Assembly (NCBI RefSeq): GCF_964204865.1
Contig: NW_027556444.1
Location: 124,001 to 188,000 of the forward strand
Reading direction: 5' to 3'
From: Styela clava
Lineage: Eukaryota; Chordata; Ascidiacea; Stolidobranchia; Styelidae
DNA: 64,000 bases
This document shows, piece after piece, positions 46,412-55,819 of the stretch (positions are counted from its first letter, which is position 1; every line of letters starts with the position of its first letter). Position numbers and translations under genes: made by a program. The notes beneath the pieces were generated by a model, which saw only the letters and a list, made by a program, of their open reading frames with translations, was not told the origin of the DNA and did no database searches.

Positions 46412-46963
46412 CTGCAGAAAAAGTGTATTACTGCCGCAAAAACACAGATTATTTTTTGTAATTTGAGAAATTATAACACATCAATTATTGCATAATAAAT
46501 ACCCATAGCAAAAAGCGAAATGAAATAGCAACGAACATAAATAGTTTTGATTATTATTTGCAAATTGTTCGATTGCAATTGGTATATTGTGATTAGTGAG
46601 GTTCGTGAATTGGCGGATGTGAATATGCGGTATGTCTGTACACCTAAATTTAAAAAAAAGCATTAAATTTTCGAATGGATTGCTGACATGCATGAACACG
46701 AGTCACTTAACACTCTGAGGAGATAGTTCGCTTTATATTAATTGGAGTATTGAAATAAATTAAAACTATTATATATACTAGACTAGTGGTTTTCATCCGG
46801 GTTTTGTGGCACTCTATATCGATACAGTTCAGGAGTTTCGCAAGTTCGTGTACAGATCCGAAATTTATAATACTATATATATTGACTGAATATAATCAAG
46901 TACCCATTATGATCGGCAATATTGTGGAACATGCAACATTTCAACAATTCTTTTGTTTTGCCA

Positions 46964-46964
<1 letters not shown>

Positions 46965-46995
<31 letters not shown>
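46965..46995. repeat. (TA)n microsatellite
   Basis: About 15 TA units in the gap between the DOMON exons and the C-terminal exons of the MOXD1-like gene. It is likely unstable in length. Confidence 0.95.
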
Positions 46996-46999
<4 letters not shown>

Positions 47000-47283
47000 A
47001 GTTTGTTTAAGTAAGAAAATAACAGACAATCAAACTATTTCACAGAAGTTCCTCGAGCCTATGGATTGCACCGCAGAAAAGATTGAAAACTATTGCACTA
47101 GAATAGACATACAGAGTGTTGGGAAAGTAACAAAAAAAATTTAAATTTTAAAAGGTTTTATTTATTTCATAAATCACATTGAGCTGATTTTTACTGTGAA
47201 TTATGTTATTCATTGGTGTATTTCATCTCTCTTGTTCTAGAAATATGAAGCAGGAGAGCGAGAGAGAGAACATGACGCAATCG

Positions 47284-47450
47284 TCAGCTGTGATGGCCGA
47301 GTTAAGGCGTTGAACCCTGCTCGCAGCGCTCCATCAGCAACAGACCCACTTGCTTCAAATTCACAAATAAGTCTCATTATTGTGGAAGCACTAGGTGGGT
47401 TCTCACCACCTTGCGGCTTCTGATGCATTATTTCCTGATAAGCAGTAATT
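47284..47450 (+). mobile_element. tRNA-Leu/Ser-like SINE fragment
   Basis: TGATGGCCGAGTTAAGGCGT fits the A-box region of a class II tRNA (Leu/Ser), and 47,352-47,364 (GCTTCAAATTCAC) resembles a B box. The cloverleaf is not complete, so it is tRNA-derived rather than a tRNA gene. It lies in the gap where catalytic exons of the MOXD1-like gene would be expected. Confidence 0.55.
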
Positions 47451-47820
47451 TCTCACCAAATCAATCCTTTCTTTGATGTACAACTGGAAGACTTCGAAGT
47501 GAATCGAACACGTATGATAACTATGGTAATCAGGATTAAAATAAAAGATTCTAAAACTGAGTGTGTTGAAATTCAAATATGATGAATTAGCTTTCTATGT
47601 TATGACTTCAATTGGATTCGCTATCTGTGACGTGATTGTTGCGATGACGAAAAATTTTGCGTTAATTTTTTAACACCCTGTATATCTGTTACAACAGAGA
47701 GTTTACAACTTGACTAATTTAGATTATAAATGAACGGCAAGTGTGATTTCTGTTTGCTACAACCAAAGTTAAAGATTGTAAGCATGTATCAAAGCATTTT
47801 CAAAACCTCTCTTTTCTTCT

Positions 47821-48726
47821 GTGGTAATCGTTTCCAGCGAGATCATCACCGGTTGGATCATCACCGGTTGGAGTCTCCAAACGCCCGAATAAATCTTTCA
47901 GTATCCGTCTGCATTGACAAATGAAACCAATATAATTACAAAACATGTAATACAAATTATGAAACAATATAAATTAACATTTTTACCTTAAATTCTCTAT
48001 CGTAACCGCTCTCGCAAGCAGCGATCTGGCGTGAAAATTTAAACATTGTCCATCCATTTGATTCGAAGCCTCCGAGTACTTCGATATTTTGTTCAGGATC
48101 AAGAGGTGGGTAAGTGTTTGATGAAGCTCCGTGTCTATCCTGCAAAGTAGGGGTTTCAAAAATGATACGAAACTTCGATAAACTTAATAAAAGGAAAGGA
48201 AAAATCTTGAAAGATATAATCAGGTCAAATTTCATTTATGTTGGCTCTATAATACTATGGGCAATAGAACTAAATATATCTACTTTACAAATTCTGATAA
48301 CAGGCAAAACAAGACAAGCAAACATCATATAAGAGCAGGTCTGGTTCAACTAAAATGGATAAAATATGGTCTGTTTCAAAGCAAACAATGTTACTTTTAA
48401 CAAGGACTGGTGCATGTCGGTAAACATTTAAAATTCATCTGATATCAAACCTTTTTTTATTACTGACATGCTATGAAAGTAGCACAATGTGAACATGTGA
48501 GTATTTCATAAAACTATGTAGATATTTACTGAATTGCGACTTACAGCATTTTTTATATGTATAATACCTCTTAATAATTGTATAGTTACATAGTGATTTA
48601 TGTATTTCTTACCGTTACTGTAGGGATTCCATTTTTCACCCATCCCACGAAAATGTCGGAGGATGTCATGGCTCCGTTTGGTGATAACCCTATTCCTATT
48701 CCAAAAACGAATGTAATTCTCAGTAT
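47821..48726 (-). pseudogene. DOMON-domain exons of the MOXD1-like gene
   Basis: Exon 48,726-48,613 reads FGIGIGLSPNGAMTSSDIFV then GWVKNGIPTV, the family's GxGLSPNGGMxGADxxxGWV block. Exon 48,139-47,987 (51 codons) reads DRHGASSNTYPPLDPEQNIE, then NGWTMFKFSRQIAACE, as in DOMON domains (DRHA..., xGWTxxxFxRxLxTCD). Exon 47,908 onward reads TDTERFIRAFGDSN, like the closing VRxIYAFG strand, then meets a stop at 47,863-47,861. In another frame the block continues GDDPTGDDLAGNDYH, where a 15-base unit (GATCATCACCGGTTG) is duplicated. A frameshift is therefore likely. Confidence 0.75.
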
Positions 48727-48884
48727 CTACAATGTCTAGTCTCTGAAAAAGCTAATCAGTTTCAATCACATTATTTTTTATGTTTGAAAATATATATTTT
48801 TAAATAAATATATATCAATATAACACGTTCTGCACACCCACAGAAATAAGACTAAGATTAAATATATAGAATAAAACAGCAATA
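48690..48884 (-). repeat. exon-intron segment that also occurs inverted at 54,105-54,262
   Basis: The start of the first DOMON exon and about 150 bases of intron upstream of it match the reverse of 54,105-54,262. Anchors: ACTGAGAATTACATTCGTTT, ATTGAAACTGATTAGC, TGTGCAGAACGTGTTATATT. Similarity stops at 48,884, where a hAT copy begins. Confidence 0.75.
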
Positions 48885-49701
48885 TCGGGCAGTTTACAGC
48901 ACATTTTTATGTCCGCGGATTTCCGTTGTATTTTGAAGTAATTTTGCTTTTATTTCATTGACCCAATCGCAGATTTAATTTATTACAATTAAATAAACAA
49001 AGCAACCATTTTAAATACGTATATCGGTCATAGATTGAATATTTTGTTCAACAGAAAAACCAATACATAATTGTTGAAAAAGTCAGCAAAATACATGTTC
49101 ATCGAGTCGAAATCCCCGCGTTACGGCTTTTGAATCAGTGGCGTAATCTCGACCACTGATTCAGAAGCCGTAACGCGGGGATTTCGAGTCGATGAACATG
49201 TATTTTTCAAATACTAATATACATTATATGTATTTTCATTGTACTAAATTAAATGTACTTTCTGGGATTTTTTACCAGATCTCTCGACAATAAAGAATTC
49301 GCATGAGCGCAATATATATCAAAACTAAACACAATCGAGCAGGTAATTATTACTTATTGATTGGATATTATTATTATCACATTATTATGTCCGCGGATTG
49401 GCGTGGTATTTCAGATCGGTAATAAGTTTGTCGTGAGTCGCCGCCACCGCGAGTTACATAGACACAAATGAATTAAAATAAAGATATATTTTGAATTCGT
49501 CTAGTTGTCATAGATTGAATATTACGAGACAGAAAAATTTATTATAATATGAAAAAGCACGCATTTGTAACACAACGCGGAGACCGTTTCAGGAGCCGTT
49601 GCATGGAAATTTCCGATTCCATTTTACGACATTTCGCGCGCCCCCCTGAGAGCATCTCGCGCCCCCCAAGGAGGGCGCGCCTCCCAGTTTAAGAACCACT
49701 G
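48884..49701 (+). mobile_element. hAT-family element H1, copy with right end
   Basis: It begins abruptly with CGGGCAGTTTACAGCACATT (no left terminus) and ends CCCAGTTTAAGAACCACTG at 49,701, a proper hAT end with CGCGCCCCCC subterminal repeats. It is nearly identical to 42,182-42,440 over the first 260 bases. It contains a long palindrome at 49,088-49,206 where the sequence switches from one H1 version to another. Confidence 0.7.
49088..49206. repeat. palindrome with 54-base arms
   Basis: 49,088-49,141 and 49,153-49,206 are inverted copies with about two mismatches, 11 bases apart (CGTAATCTCGA). Arm sequence includes CATGTTCATCGAGTCGAAAT and CCCCGCGTTACGGCTT. At 42,380-42,440 only the left arm exists; at 11,420-11,470 and 24,540-24,590 only the right-arm version exists. 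It arose by joining two H1 copies head to head. Confidence 0.9.
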
Positions 49702-50955
49702 CACTAGAGTGTACACTATACACCTAACAGATGGATGTACATTTACATGACCTACAACAATAAAAGCTTCTGGAAATATAAGTATGATGTGTGGATTCTA
49801 ATTGGACACGACGTGACCTATAGATCTTTTGATAGTCAAGTTTTCCGTTTGCGACCCCCAACTTTAAACATCATAAGTAAAGTGTTTATCTATCAAATGA
49901 GCGCCTTCAATTTGGCTATACCGCGTATAACGGCTCAGCACCATACGATGGCGATGTGCTCGTTATGGTGATTGGAATAAATATATCGCACAGGCACTTT
50001 ATATTTGATGACGCGGTTCTGTCTGATTTCCTTTCAAAGTTCAAAATGATTGTCCAAAGATGTTTATTGCTGAGTCAAAATAGTAGGTAGTAAAATAATG
50101 ATGAAATAGTTGTCAAACATAAATCCGGTAAAATACAATAGTCCAGCGGATAGGACCTCAAAAATGATGGAATTGTGCACTTTTGGAAGCAAGCATGAAA
50201 CTTGGCACACAAGTGCAGTAGCATATTCTGAATGATTTTGGATATGGTGCCATTCATGAAAATACCTCGTTGCCATGGAAACGAGGCATCATCCGTATTG
50301 CTATTTAAGTGAAATGAACATTACTTTATAAAAGGATATTTTCAAGACAAGTGAACCGATGTGTATGTAAGAAGTGAAGAATATGATCAGAAGTGCATGC
50401 TGACAATTTCCCTTGATAACAGAATACCTGGTTACCATGGTAACGAAGTATCATTATCGATCAGACACGATTATATGTCGCACAACCTGTATTTTCTGTT
50501 ATTGTCATGAATCACAAATTAATTAAGCAACATTCACTTTCAAAATGTAATTCCTTTTGTGCTCAATCAACTGACATCGCCGATGGTATACTTTTAAACT
50601 CATAGCCACGTAAAGTTGGTGATAATATAAAATATGAATCTCATAGCTGACGGATTATTGTTATCTTGGAGCTATCATATCGTCATCATATATATTAATA
50701 AAGATAAATTCATTCTCTTAACTCTGGCATGGGGTATATCAGCCAGATAAAAACGAAAAACTTGCATTATATTTCAGCTCAAACTCGGCTGGAATCGTTG
50801 ATTATTGTAATCTATATCTAACGTCGCCGTATGTGAGTGCTACAATAAAAAATAAATAGAAAAGCGATTGAAATACTTATATTTTCCAAAAATATATTCC
50901 ACAAAGACTCCCCAATAACTAGTGGGGGCGATTTTACTATTTAGATATATACTCC
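49702..50955. other. stretch without a gene, with short dispersed repeats
   Basis: 50,180-50,235 matches the 3' end of the cysteine-rich gene in reverse (AAGCATGAAACTTGGCACAC). ACCTCGTTGCCATGGAAACG (50,267) and ACCTGGTTACCATGGTAACG (50,427) are related motifs about 160 apart, the first within a short palindrome (CCTCGTTGCCATGGAAACGAGG type). No coding exon was recognised. Confidence 0.5.
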
Positions 50956-51074
50956 TGCACTTTTGGATTCAAGCATGAAACTTGGCACACATGTACAGTA
51001 GCATCCCCTGATCAATTTTGCAATGTCAGTCGTTATTTCCGCAATCCCCATCACAGAAACATAGTGGTGTACAT
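50956..51074. repeat. 119-base inverted copy of the 3' coding end at 52,489-52,607
   Basis: Read backwards it is almost identical to 52,489-52,607, including the bases encoding PLCFCDGDCGNND of the cysteine-rich gene. The pair flanks the gene like terminal inverted repeats, but one member is coding sequence. It is probably a foldback-type rearrangement. Confidence 0.85.
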
Positions 51075-52570
51075 ACGAAAAATTGTAAAACATTCAAAGA
51101 TTACAGTATCTTGATGTTTCTTCCACATCTAAAATCATGGCTCAATAAAGCTCAACGAGTCGATTTAGTGTGGGATGATTATTTTGATTACAGCTTAAAA
51201 GCAGGCTCGAGAGAAAGAAGAGGAAGAGGCCAACGTAGAAGGGTGCATTCGTCAGCACCTCTGCCCACTGACTGGCAAGCATTTTTGAGATTAGATGAAA
51301 ATAAGAAGGAGCTTTTCTCTTTTCTGTCTATGGAAGCTGGAGACCTAGAAACAGGAGGAACATAGCTAGATGAAAATAAGAAGGAGCTTTTCTCTTTTCT
51401 GTCTATGGAAGCTGGAGACCTAGAAACAGGAGGAACATAGCTGATTGTTACTCTAATATAAAGGGTCGTTTGTCATCCAACAAGGGAAACACACATTCTT
51501 GCACTATGCTCACACGAGGAAGAGGACACGAGAATGTTGGTACATGTTGCAGATGCTGCTGCATCAGGTTATAGTTCAATCCTGATGCGAACTGTGGACA
51601 CTGACGTTGTTGCACTTGCAGTTGCGGTTGTTAATGAAGTTGAAGTTTCAGCACTCTGGATCATGTTCGGAACAGGAAATAATCCAATACCGATTCATAG
51701 AATTTCCAAGAAGCTCGAGAAGGAAAAGTCGCAGAGTTTACCCCTATTTCACGCTCTAACAGGATGTGACACAACGTCTTTCTTCCTTGGTAATGGCAAA
51801 AAGAGGGCTTGGACGACGTGGGAAAATCTTCCAGATCTGACTAAGATGCTGTTAAGCCTACTGAAGCTAGAGGGGACAAGCGACGTGCCTGCACAATGCA
51901 TGCAAATGATTGAAAGATTCATCGTTCTGCTCTACGATCGGACAAGTATGTTGTCAAAGGTATGTACAGTTGAACTTAGCAATTACCCAGATGTTAGATA
52001 GATGTTAAAATACGGTTGAATCCTAGTTGATGACTAGAATCGACAACATTTCGACATTTTTCTATCGACATGTGTCAGCTAGGTAAGCCAAAAAATAATA
52101 ATAAGACTCGTTGGATATTGAACAAACTTCAGAAGCAGAAGCTTTTCTCTCGGATAATTATTTTATTTCCCTTCAGGTTATTGAGCTACGACATCATCTG
52201 TTTACAATAAAAGGGAAAATGCCAGAGAACATCCCCCCTACATCAAATTCTCTGTTGCAACACATACGTAAAGGCAATCTTCCAAGGTGTATTTATTTGG
52301 AGCAAAGCAACAGAGGTTTCACCAAATTTACCTGATGCGCAGAGATGGGGATGGGAAAAAGTAGGGGACAAATTTTTACCAAGATGGATGACTATCCCTG
52401 GAGCAGCAAAAATTTGCACAGAGCTGATTCATTGTGGCTGCAAGAAAGGTTGTGCTGCTCGCTGCAAATGTGTCCGTGCTGATTTAGCATGTACACCACT
52501 ATGTTTCTGTGATGGGGATTGCGGAAATAACGACTTACATTGCAAAATTGATCAGGGGATGCTACTGTAC
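51075..52570 (+). pseudogene. XPG-like nuclease/CXC cysteine-rich transposon-type gene, two exons, broken
   Basis: First part (51,109-51,345): VDLVWDDYFDYSLKAGSRER, RRRVHSS and LPTDWQAFLRLDENKKELFS. Then EEEDTRMLVHVADAAASGY, ILMRTVDTDVVALAV, FHALTGCDTTSFF and RFIVLLYDRTS. After a 217-base GT-AG intron (51,960-52,176, phase 0) come GKMPENIPPTSNSLLQHIRK and the end, HCGCKKGCAARCKC, CTPLCFCDGDC. The acidic blocks EDTR, DTDV and GCDT follow the active-site layout of XPG/FEN-like PIN nucleases; the C-X-C clusters are CXC-like. Similar proteins are common and repetitive in marine invertebrates and resemble those of Academ-type DNA transposons, which is my inference. Damage: a 75-base duplication with a stop at 51,364, and a frameshift near 52,275. 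Confidence 0.65.
51292..51441. repeat. perfect 75-base tandem duplication inside the gene
   Basis: 51,292-51,366 is repeated exactly at 51,367-51,441 (TAGATGAAAATAAGAAGGAG to GGAGGAACATAGC). Each copy carries a TAG in the reading frame used upstream. The identity of the copies means the event is recent. Confidence 0.95.
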
Positions 52571-52650
52571 ATGTGTGCCAAGTTTCATGATTGCTTCCAA
52601 AAGTGCATGATTTTACCTCTTATCCGCTGGACTACAATGCTATTACACAG
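52489..52650. repeat. right member of the inverted pair and its extension
   Basis: 52,489-52,607 pairs with 50,956-51,074. The following bases (CTTATCCGCTGGACTACAAT, 52,619) match, reversed, 50,140-50,160 (AGTCCAGCGGATAGGACCTC), so a longer inverted relationship with 50,100-50,260 exists. Coding sequence of the cysteine-rich gene runs into it and on to a stop beyond the match. Confidence 0.75.
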
Positions 52651-53375
52651 GAGGGACCAATAATAGCTATACAAAACAGAATTATTAGATGTAAACTGAA
52701 GCCAAGCCTAATTATTAATAATATTGAACCCCCCTTTGATTGGTTAGGATACAAATTTACCTCCAAGAGGCTCACGCCGAAAGAGATTGCGCCAATGTAA
52801 CTAAACTGGCAACGGTAACAATGGGTATTCAATCTTAACCATTTTAACGTCAAATTAATTTTAAAACTTGAACCTCGAAAGAAGTTCTCCATCTAGTCTT
52901 CAGAAGAATGACATTTACTGGTAGCACCGTATTTACTTCTCTGGGGTTCCAAAACTGATTTTATATATACTTTGTACCGCGGCACGACGACGCTGAAACT
53001 GTAGAATGTAGAATTAGATATATACAAATTCAAAGAAATATAAAAAATCGCAGTTCATGGAGATGGGCATTGAAAACTAATACTAGTTATTAAGCGGCAA
53101 CATCCTTGGGTAAGTCTACTTAAAAGAAGATCAAACATACACATATAGTATATCAAGGCGAACTAGTATATATACCAAGTAGGAGCCGTTTCCAAGAAAG
53201 AAAGTCGACTTCGAAAATCACAATTCAGTTAACCATTGAATTATCATTGAGATTGCGTGCGAGTACTCTCACAATCTTGTTTTTGTGAGGTAATTATGGT
53301 CTAATACAGAACGTTGAACGTTTTATAGAATCTATATCAGGAGTTGAATATGCAAACAACTGTATACACATTACG
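52651..53375. other. stretch without a gene
   Basis: Short frames on both strands (52,591-52,800 plus, 52,632-52,892 minus) overlap each other and carry no motifs. Nothing else was recognised. Confidence 0.4.
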
Positions 53376-53460
53376 CAGGGGTGTCAAACTCAATTTACCT
53401 GGGGGGCGCCGAGACGGAGCCTTAGTGAGTCCGGGCCGCATCCGGTTTTTCACAATAAAA
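53376..53460 (+). mobile_element. hAT-type left end CAGGGGTGTCAAACTC
   Basis: CAGGGGTGTCAAACTCAATT followed by GGGGGGCGCC and CCGGGCCGCATCC is the well-known terminus of many animal hAT elements. No inner transposase sequence and no certain right end were found, so it may be a short remnant. Confidence 0.6.
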
Positions 53461-54104
53461 GCATTAAACTCGAAAAGTTAAATTTTTTTCTCTGTTTCTC
53501 TATACGCAAAACATGTCAAAAACATAAATGTAAGTACTAACAACTGGTTCCTCCATTTCAGAAAATGTATGTATGTCAATACGTAAGCTTGATTACCATA
53601 TACGGTACTCCCGAAGTATGTGAACCAAGATGGCGGGACACCGGGACGTAGTATGTGTACCTGGTTAGGATTAGACCATTATGTCACGCCAATGACTCAA
53701 TTGCGTAAATCATTTTCGGCGATTTTGAGTTTTTTTTATAAAATAGGTATTTATATAATGCTGCCTGCGCACCTGTCGGTTAACTAAGATTTTATCACCT
53801 GTCGGTTTACTCAGATTTTATTTTAAGACTTCCGAAACCCATAAAAATGGAGATTTAGTATGACATGCACATTTGTGCAATTGTTTCGCCATAATGAATT
53901 ATCATTGCTACCACAGGACTATTGTGAAGTCACAAAGACAAAATAACCTCTGCGAAGTATTTTCGAGTTTTTGCATCTCGGATTCTCGCTTAGCACGTAT
54001 TAATTTGAATCTATACTACAGTATAGGAAAACCTGCACTTGTGATATTCATTGTCCGAGTCCAATTCACCTTGGTTGGCTTTTATATTGGGTGTATTGCT
54101 GTTT
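53461..54104. other. stretch without a gene
   Basis: Contains a short direct repeat (ACCTGTCGGTTWACTMAGATTT at 53,771 and 53,799). A 96-codon plus-strand frame (53,873-54,163) with a hydrophobic C-terminal part (TLVGFYIGCIAVLFFIFNLS) overlaps the inverted intron copy and is judged accidental. Confidence 0.4.
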
Positions 54105-54262
54105 TATTCTTTATATTTAATCTTAGTCTTATTTCGGTGGGTGTGCAGAACGTGTTATATTGATGAAGTATATATTTTTAAACATAAAAAAGAATGTAAT
54201 TGAAACTGATTAGCTATTTTTGGGATTATACATTGCAGATACTGAGAATTACATTCGTTTTT
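54105..54262 (+). pseudogene. inverted partial copy of a MOXD1-like exon and its intron
   Basis: It matches the reverse of 48,690-48,860. The acceptor is kept (CATTGCAG) and the exon starts ATACTGAGAATTACATTCGT exactly as in the gene, but it stops being similar after about 29 exon bases. No later DOMON exon follows on this strand. It is a dead exon fragment and a witness to an inverted duplication of this locus. Confidence 0.75.
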
Positions 54263-55463
54263 GGAATGTTTAGTTTTCAGGACTGGTGCATATAGTAATG
54301 TTGCAAAATTGCGTATATCCCCAAGTCATAGACACATTTCTGCCTAAGTCACAGTGCGCTATTATGACGTCACTTAACTACGTCATACAAACTAACTTAA
54401 ATCCGGCTACGATCAAAAAATTGAACCATGGCAAATTATTGACTCTCAATGGCATAACAATATCATTAGGAAGTTTTTTACGTTTTTCTTAAAACAGCTA
54501 AAAATGACTTACGCAATTCGGTTATTAGCGTGACAATAATTTTATTCCAATTTTCCTTATTTCAGTTCTATTTCGAGTTAAGGGACAAGCCAAGTGACTC
54601 CAGTATTATTTGTACCTGAGATTATGGCCTAACCCTAATCCGGTACCATGTACACACGAACCGGCAACTAAATATTGAAATAATTTGAACATAAATGTTA
54701 TATGATAGACTATGTTGCAGCGAAAGTCTAGGTTAAAACCGATTGATACGATTAGCATAAAAACTAGTAGCCACGAAATGTCTCGGTTCTGTCATTGGGT
54801 ACCTAGGACAAATATTATACAAAAGAATAGTAGGATCAATAATTTACTTCGAAGTCAGGTGTAATGAACAACTTTTTAACTGTGTTACGGTGATATTTTG
54901 TTTTGCTACTTGTATTTTACTCATGTTAGATAGTTGTCAATACTAATATGTATGAGACCTAAATTTAGGAAGTTATGTTATCGTCAATTTTGACCTCTGT
55001 ATCACGATCTCGTCGGACTGTTACTGACGTTATAGGTTTGGATGAGGTATGACTGTTTACATACCTAAGTCTTTATTATGTCGTAAAGAGAGGCGAAGTT
55101 GCCCCAATAATACATGTAAATACCATCATTCCGCATGTCTTCCACGTTCATATTTATTCTCTTTTGCAGACGCTGGCAACATATGCTCAAAAATGGATCA
55201 TAAACATTTCAAAATTCCAGATTTATTTTTTGACGAGTTTCAATTATTCATTCAATATCGGTATTTACGCGGGAATATATTAGATCATGTATGATCTGCT
55301 AATAAAATACAGATAAATGTCAATATAATTTTCAAGAATTTACAAGTTACGCAATGTTAATTATTTCGAAATGGTGCAAAACCCAATATTTCGCGTCGTA
55401 AAATGTTTGCACAAAGTCTGCTAGATACGATTTTTGTGTCGTTGAAAGTTGAAACATTTATAA
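54263..55463. other. stretch without a gene
   Basis: Frames of 68-81 codons (54,286-54,492; 55,049-55,294) lack motifs. No repeats matched elsewhere in the window by eye. Confidence 0.4.
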
Positions 55464-55660
55464 CAGCGGTGGCCAACCTGATTTTCAAATCATATACGTT
55501 ACATACGTTACATGACTGATCAAACTAATTTACAATTTCCTCCAAGCGTGAGTATACCTCTTGGAGTATACCAGGGGGGCCAACCTGCTTTCGACCACGA
55601 TCGACTAGAATAGTCAAAATAGCTCGCGATCGACTGATCGGAACGCTAGGCTCCGTGGGA
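55464..55660 (+). mobile_element. two hAT-type ends in the same sense
   Basis: CAGCGGTGGCCAACCTGATT (55,464) and CAGGGGGGCCAACCTGCTTT (55,572), the second followed by CGACCACGATCGAC and GCTCGCGATCGACTGATCGG. Both are hAT-type termini of the CAGxGGTGGCCAAC class, suggesting nested or repeated insertion of related short elements. The right ends were not identified. Confidence 0.55.
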
Positions 55661-55819
55661 GCATTCCTAATGACATCGCCACGAAATTATGTATTTTTTA
55701 TATTCTATTTGATTTGATTGTGTAATTGTACCCGGAGAAAGTGTTACATCATTTATTTAAAAGATTTTTTCGAATAACATATTTAAGATCTACGGTCTGC
55801 CTACATTTTAGTCGTATAT

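Larger units (their letters stand above)
44414..48726 (-). pseudogene. MOXD1: MOXD1-like (DBH-like) monooxygenase gene, catalytic middle missing
   Basis: Eight exon-like blocks on the minus strand, read right to left: 48,726-48,613; 48,139-47,987; 47,908-about 47,821; 46,411-46,255; 46,056-45,917; 45,838-45,745; 44,798-44,703; 44,593-44,414. Most have AG/GT borders and matching phases. They give a DOMON domain, the later half of the C-terminal copper monooxygenase domain, and a hydrophobic tail. In the family, the N-terminal copper domain with its His pair and the start of the C-terminal domain lie between the third and fourth blocks. The 1.4 kb there holds a SINE and no such exon. The third block also has an in-frame stop. 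Signal-peptide exons were not found upstream. Either it is a dying gene, or exons are lost in this assembly. Normal products oxidise substrates in the secretory pathway. Confidence 0.75.

Noticed and set aside
46786..47144. Frames across the TA repeat encoding (IY)n
   Set aside because: The peptide is simply the microsatellite translated.
47284..47375. A functional tRNA-Leu/Ser gene
   Set aside because: The A-box region fits, but the anticodon arm and the 3' acceptor strand do not pair. It is better explained as a SINE head.
48400..48425. A shared GGACTGGTGCAT motif with 54,278 as further evidence of the duplication
   Set aside because: It is in direct rather than inverted orientation and only 12 bases long, so probably chance.
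53873..54163. 96-codon frame with a hydrophobic C-terminal half, possible membrane protein
   Set aside because: Its end overlaps the inverted copy of a MOXD1-like intron, so that part is noncoding by origin. No motif or splice support was seen.
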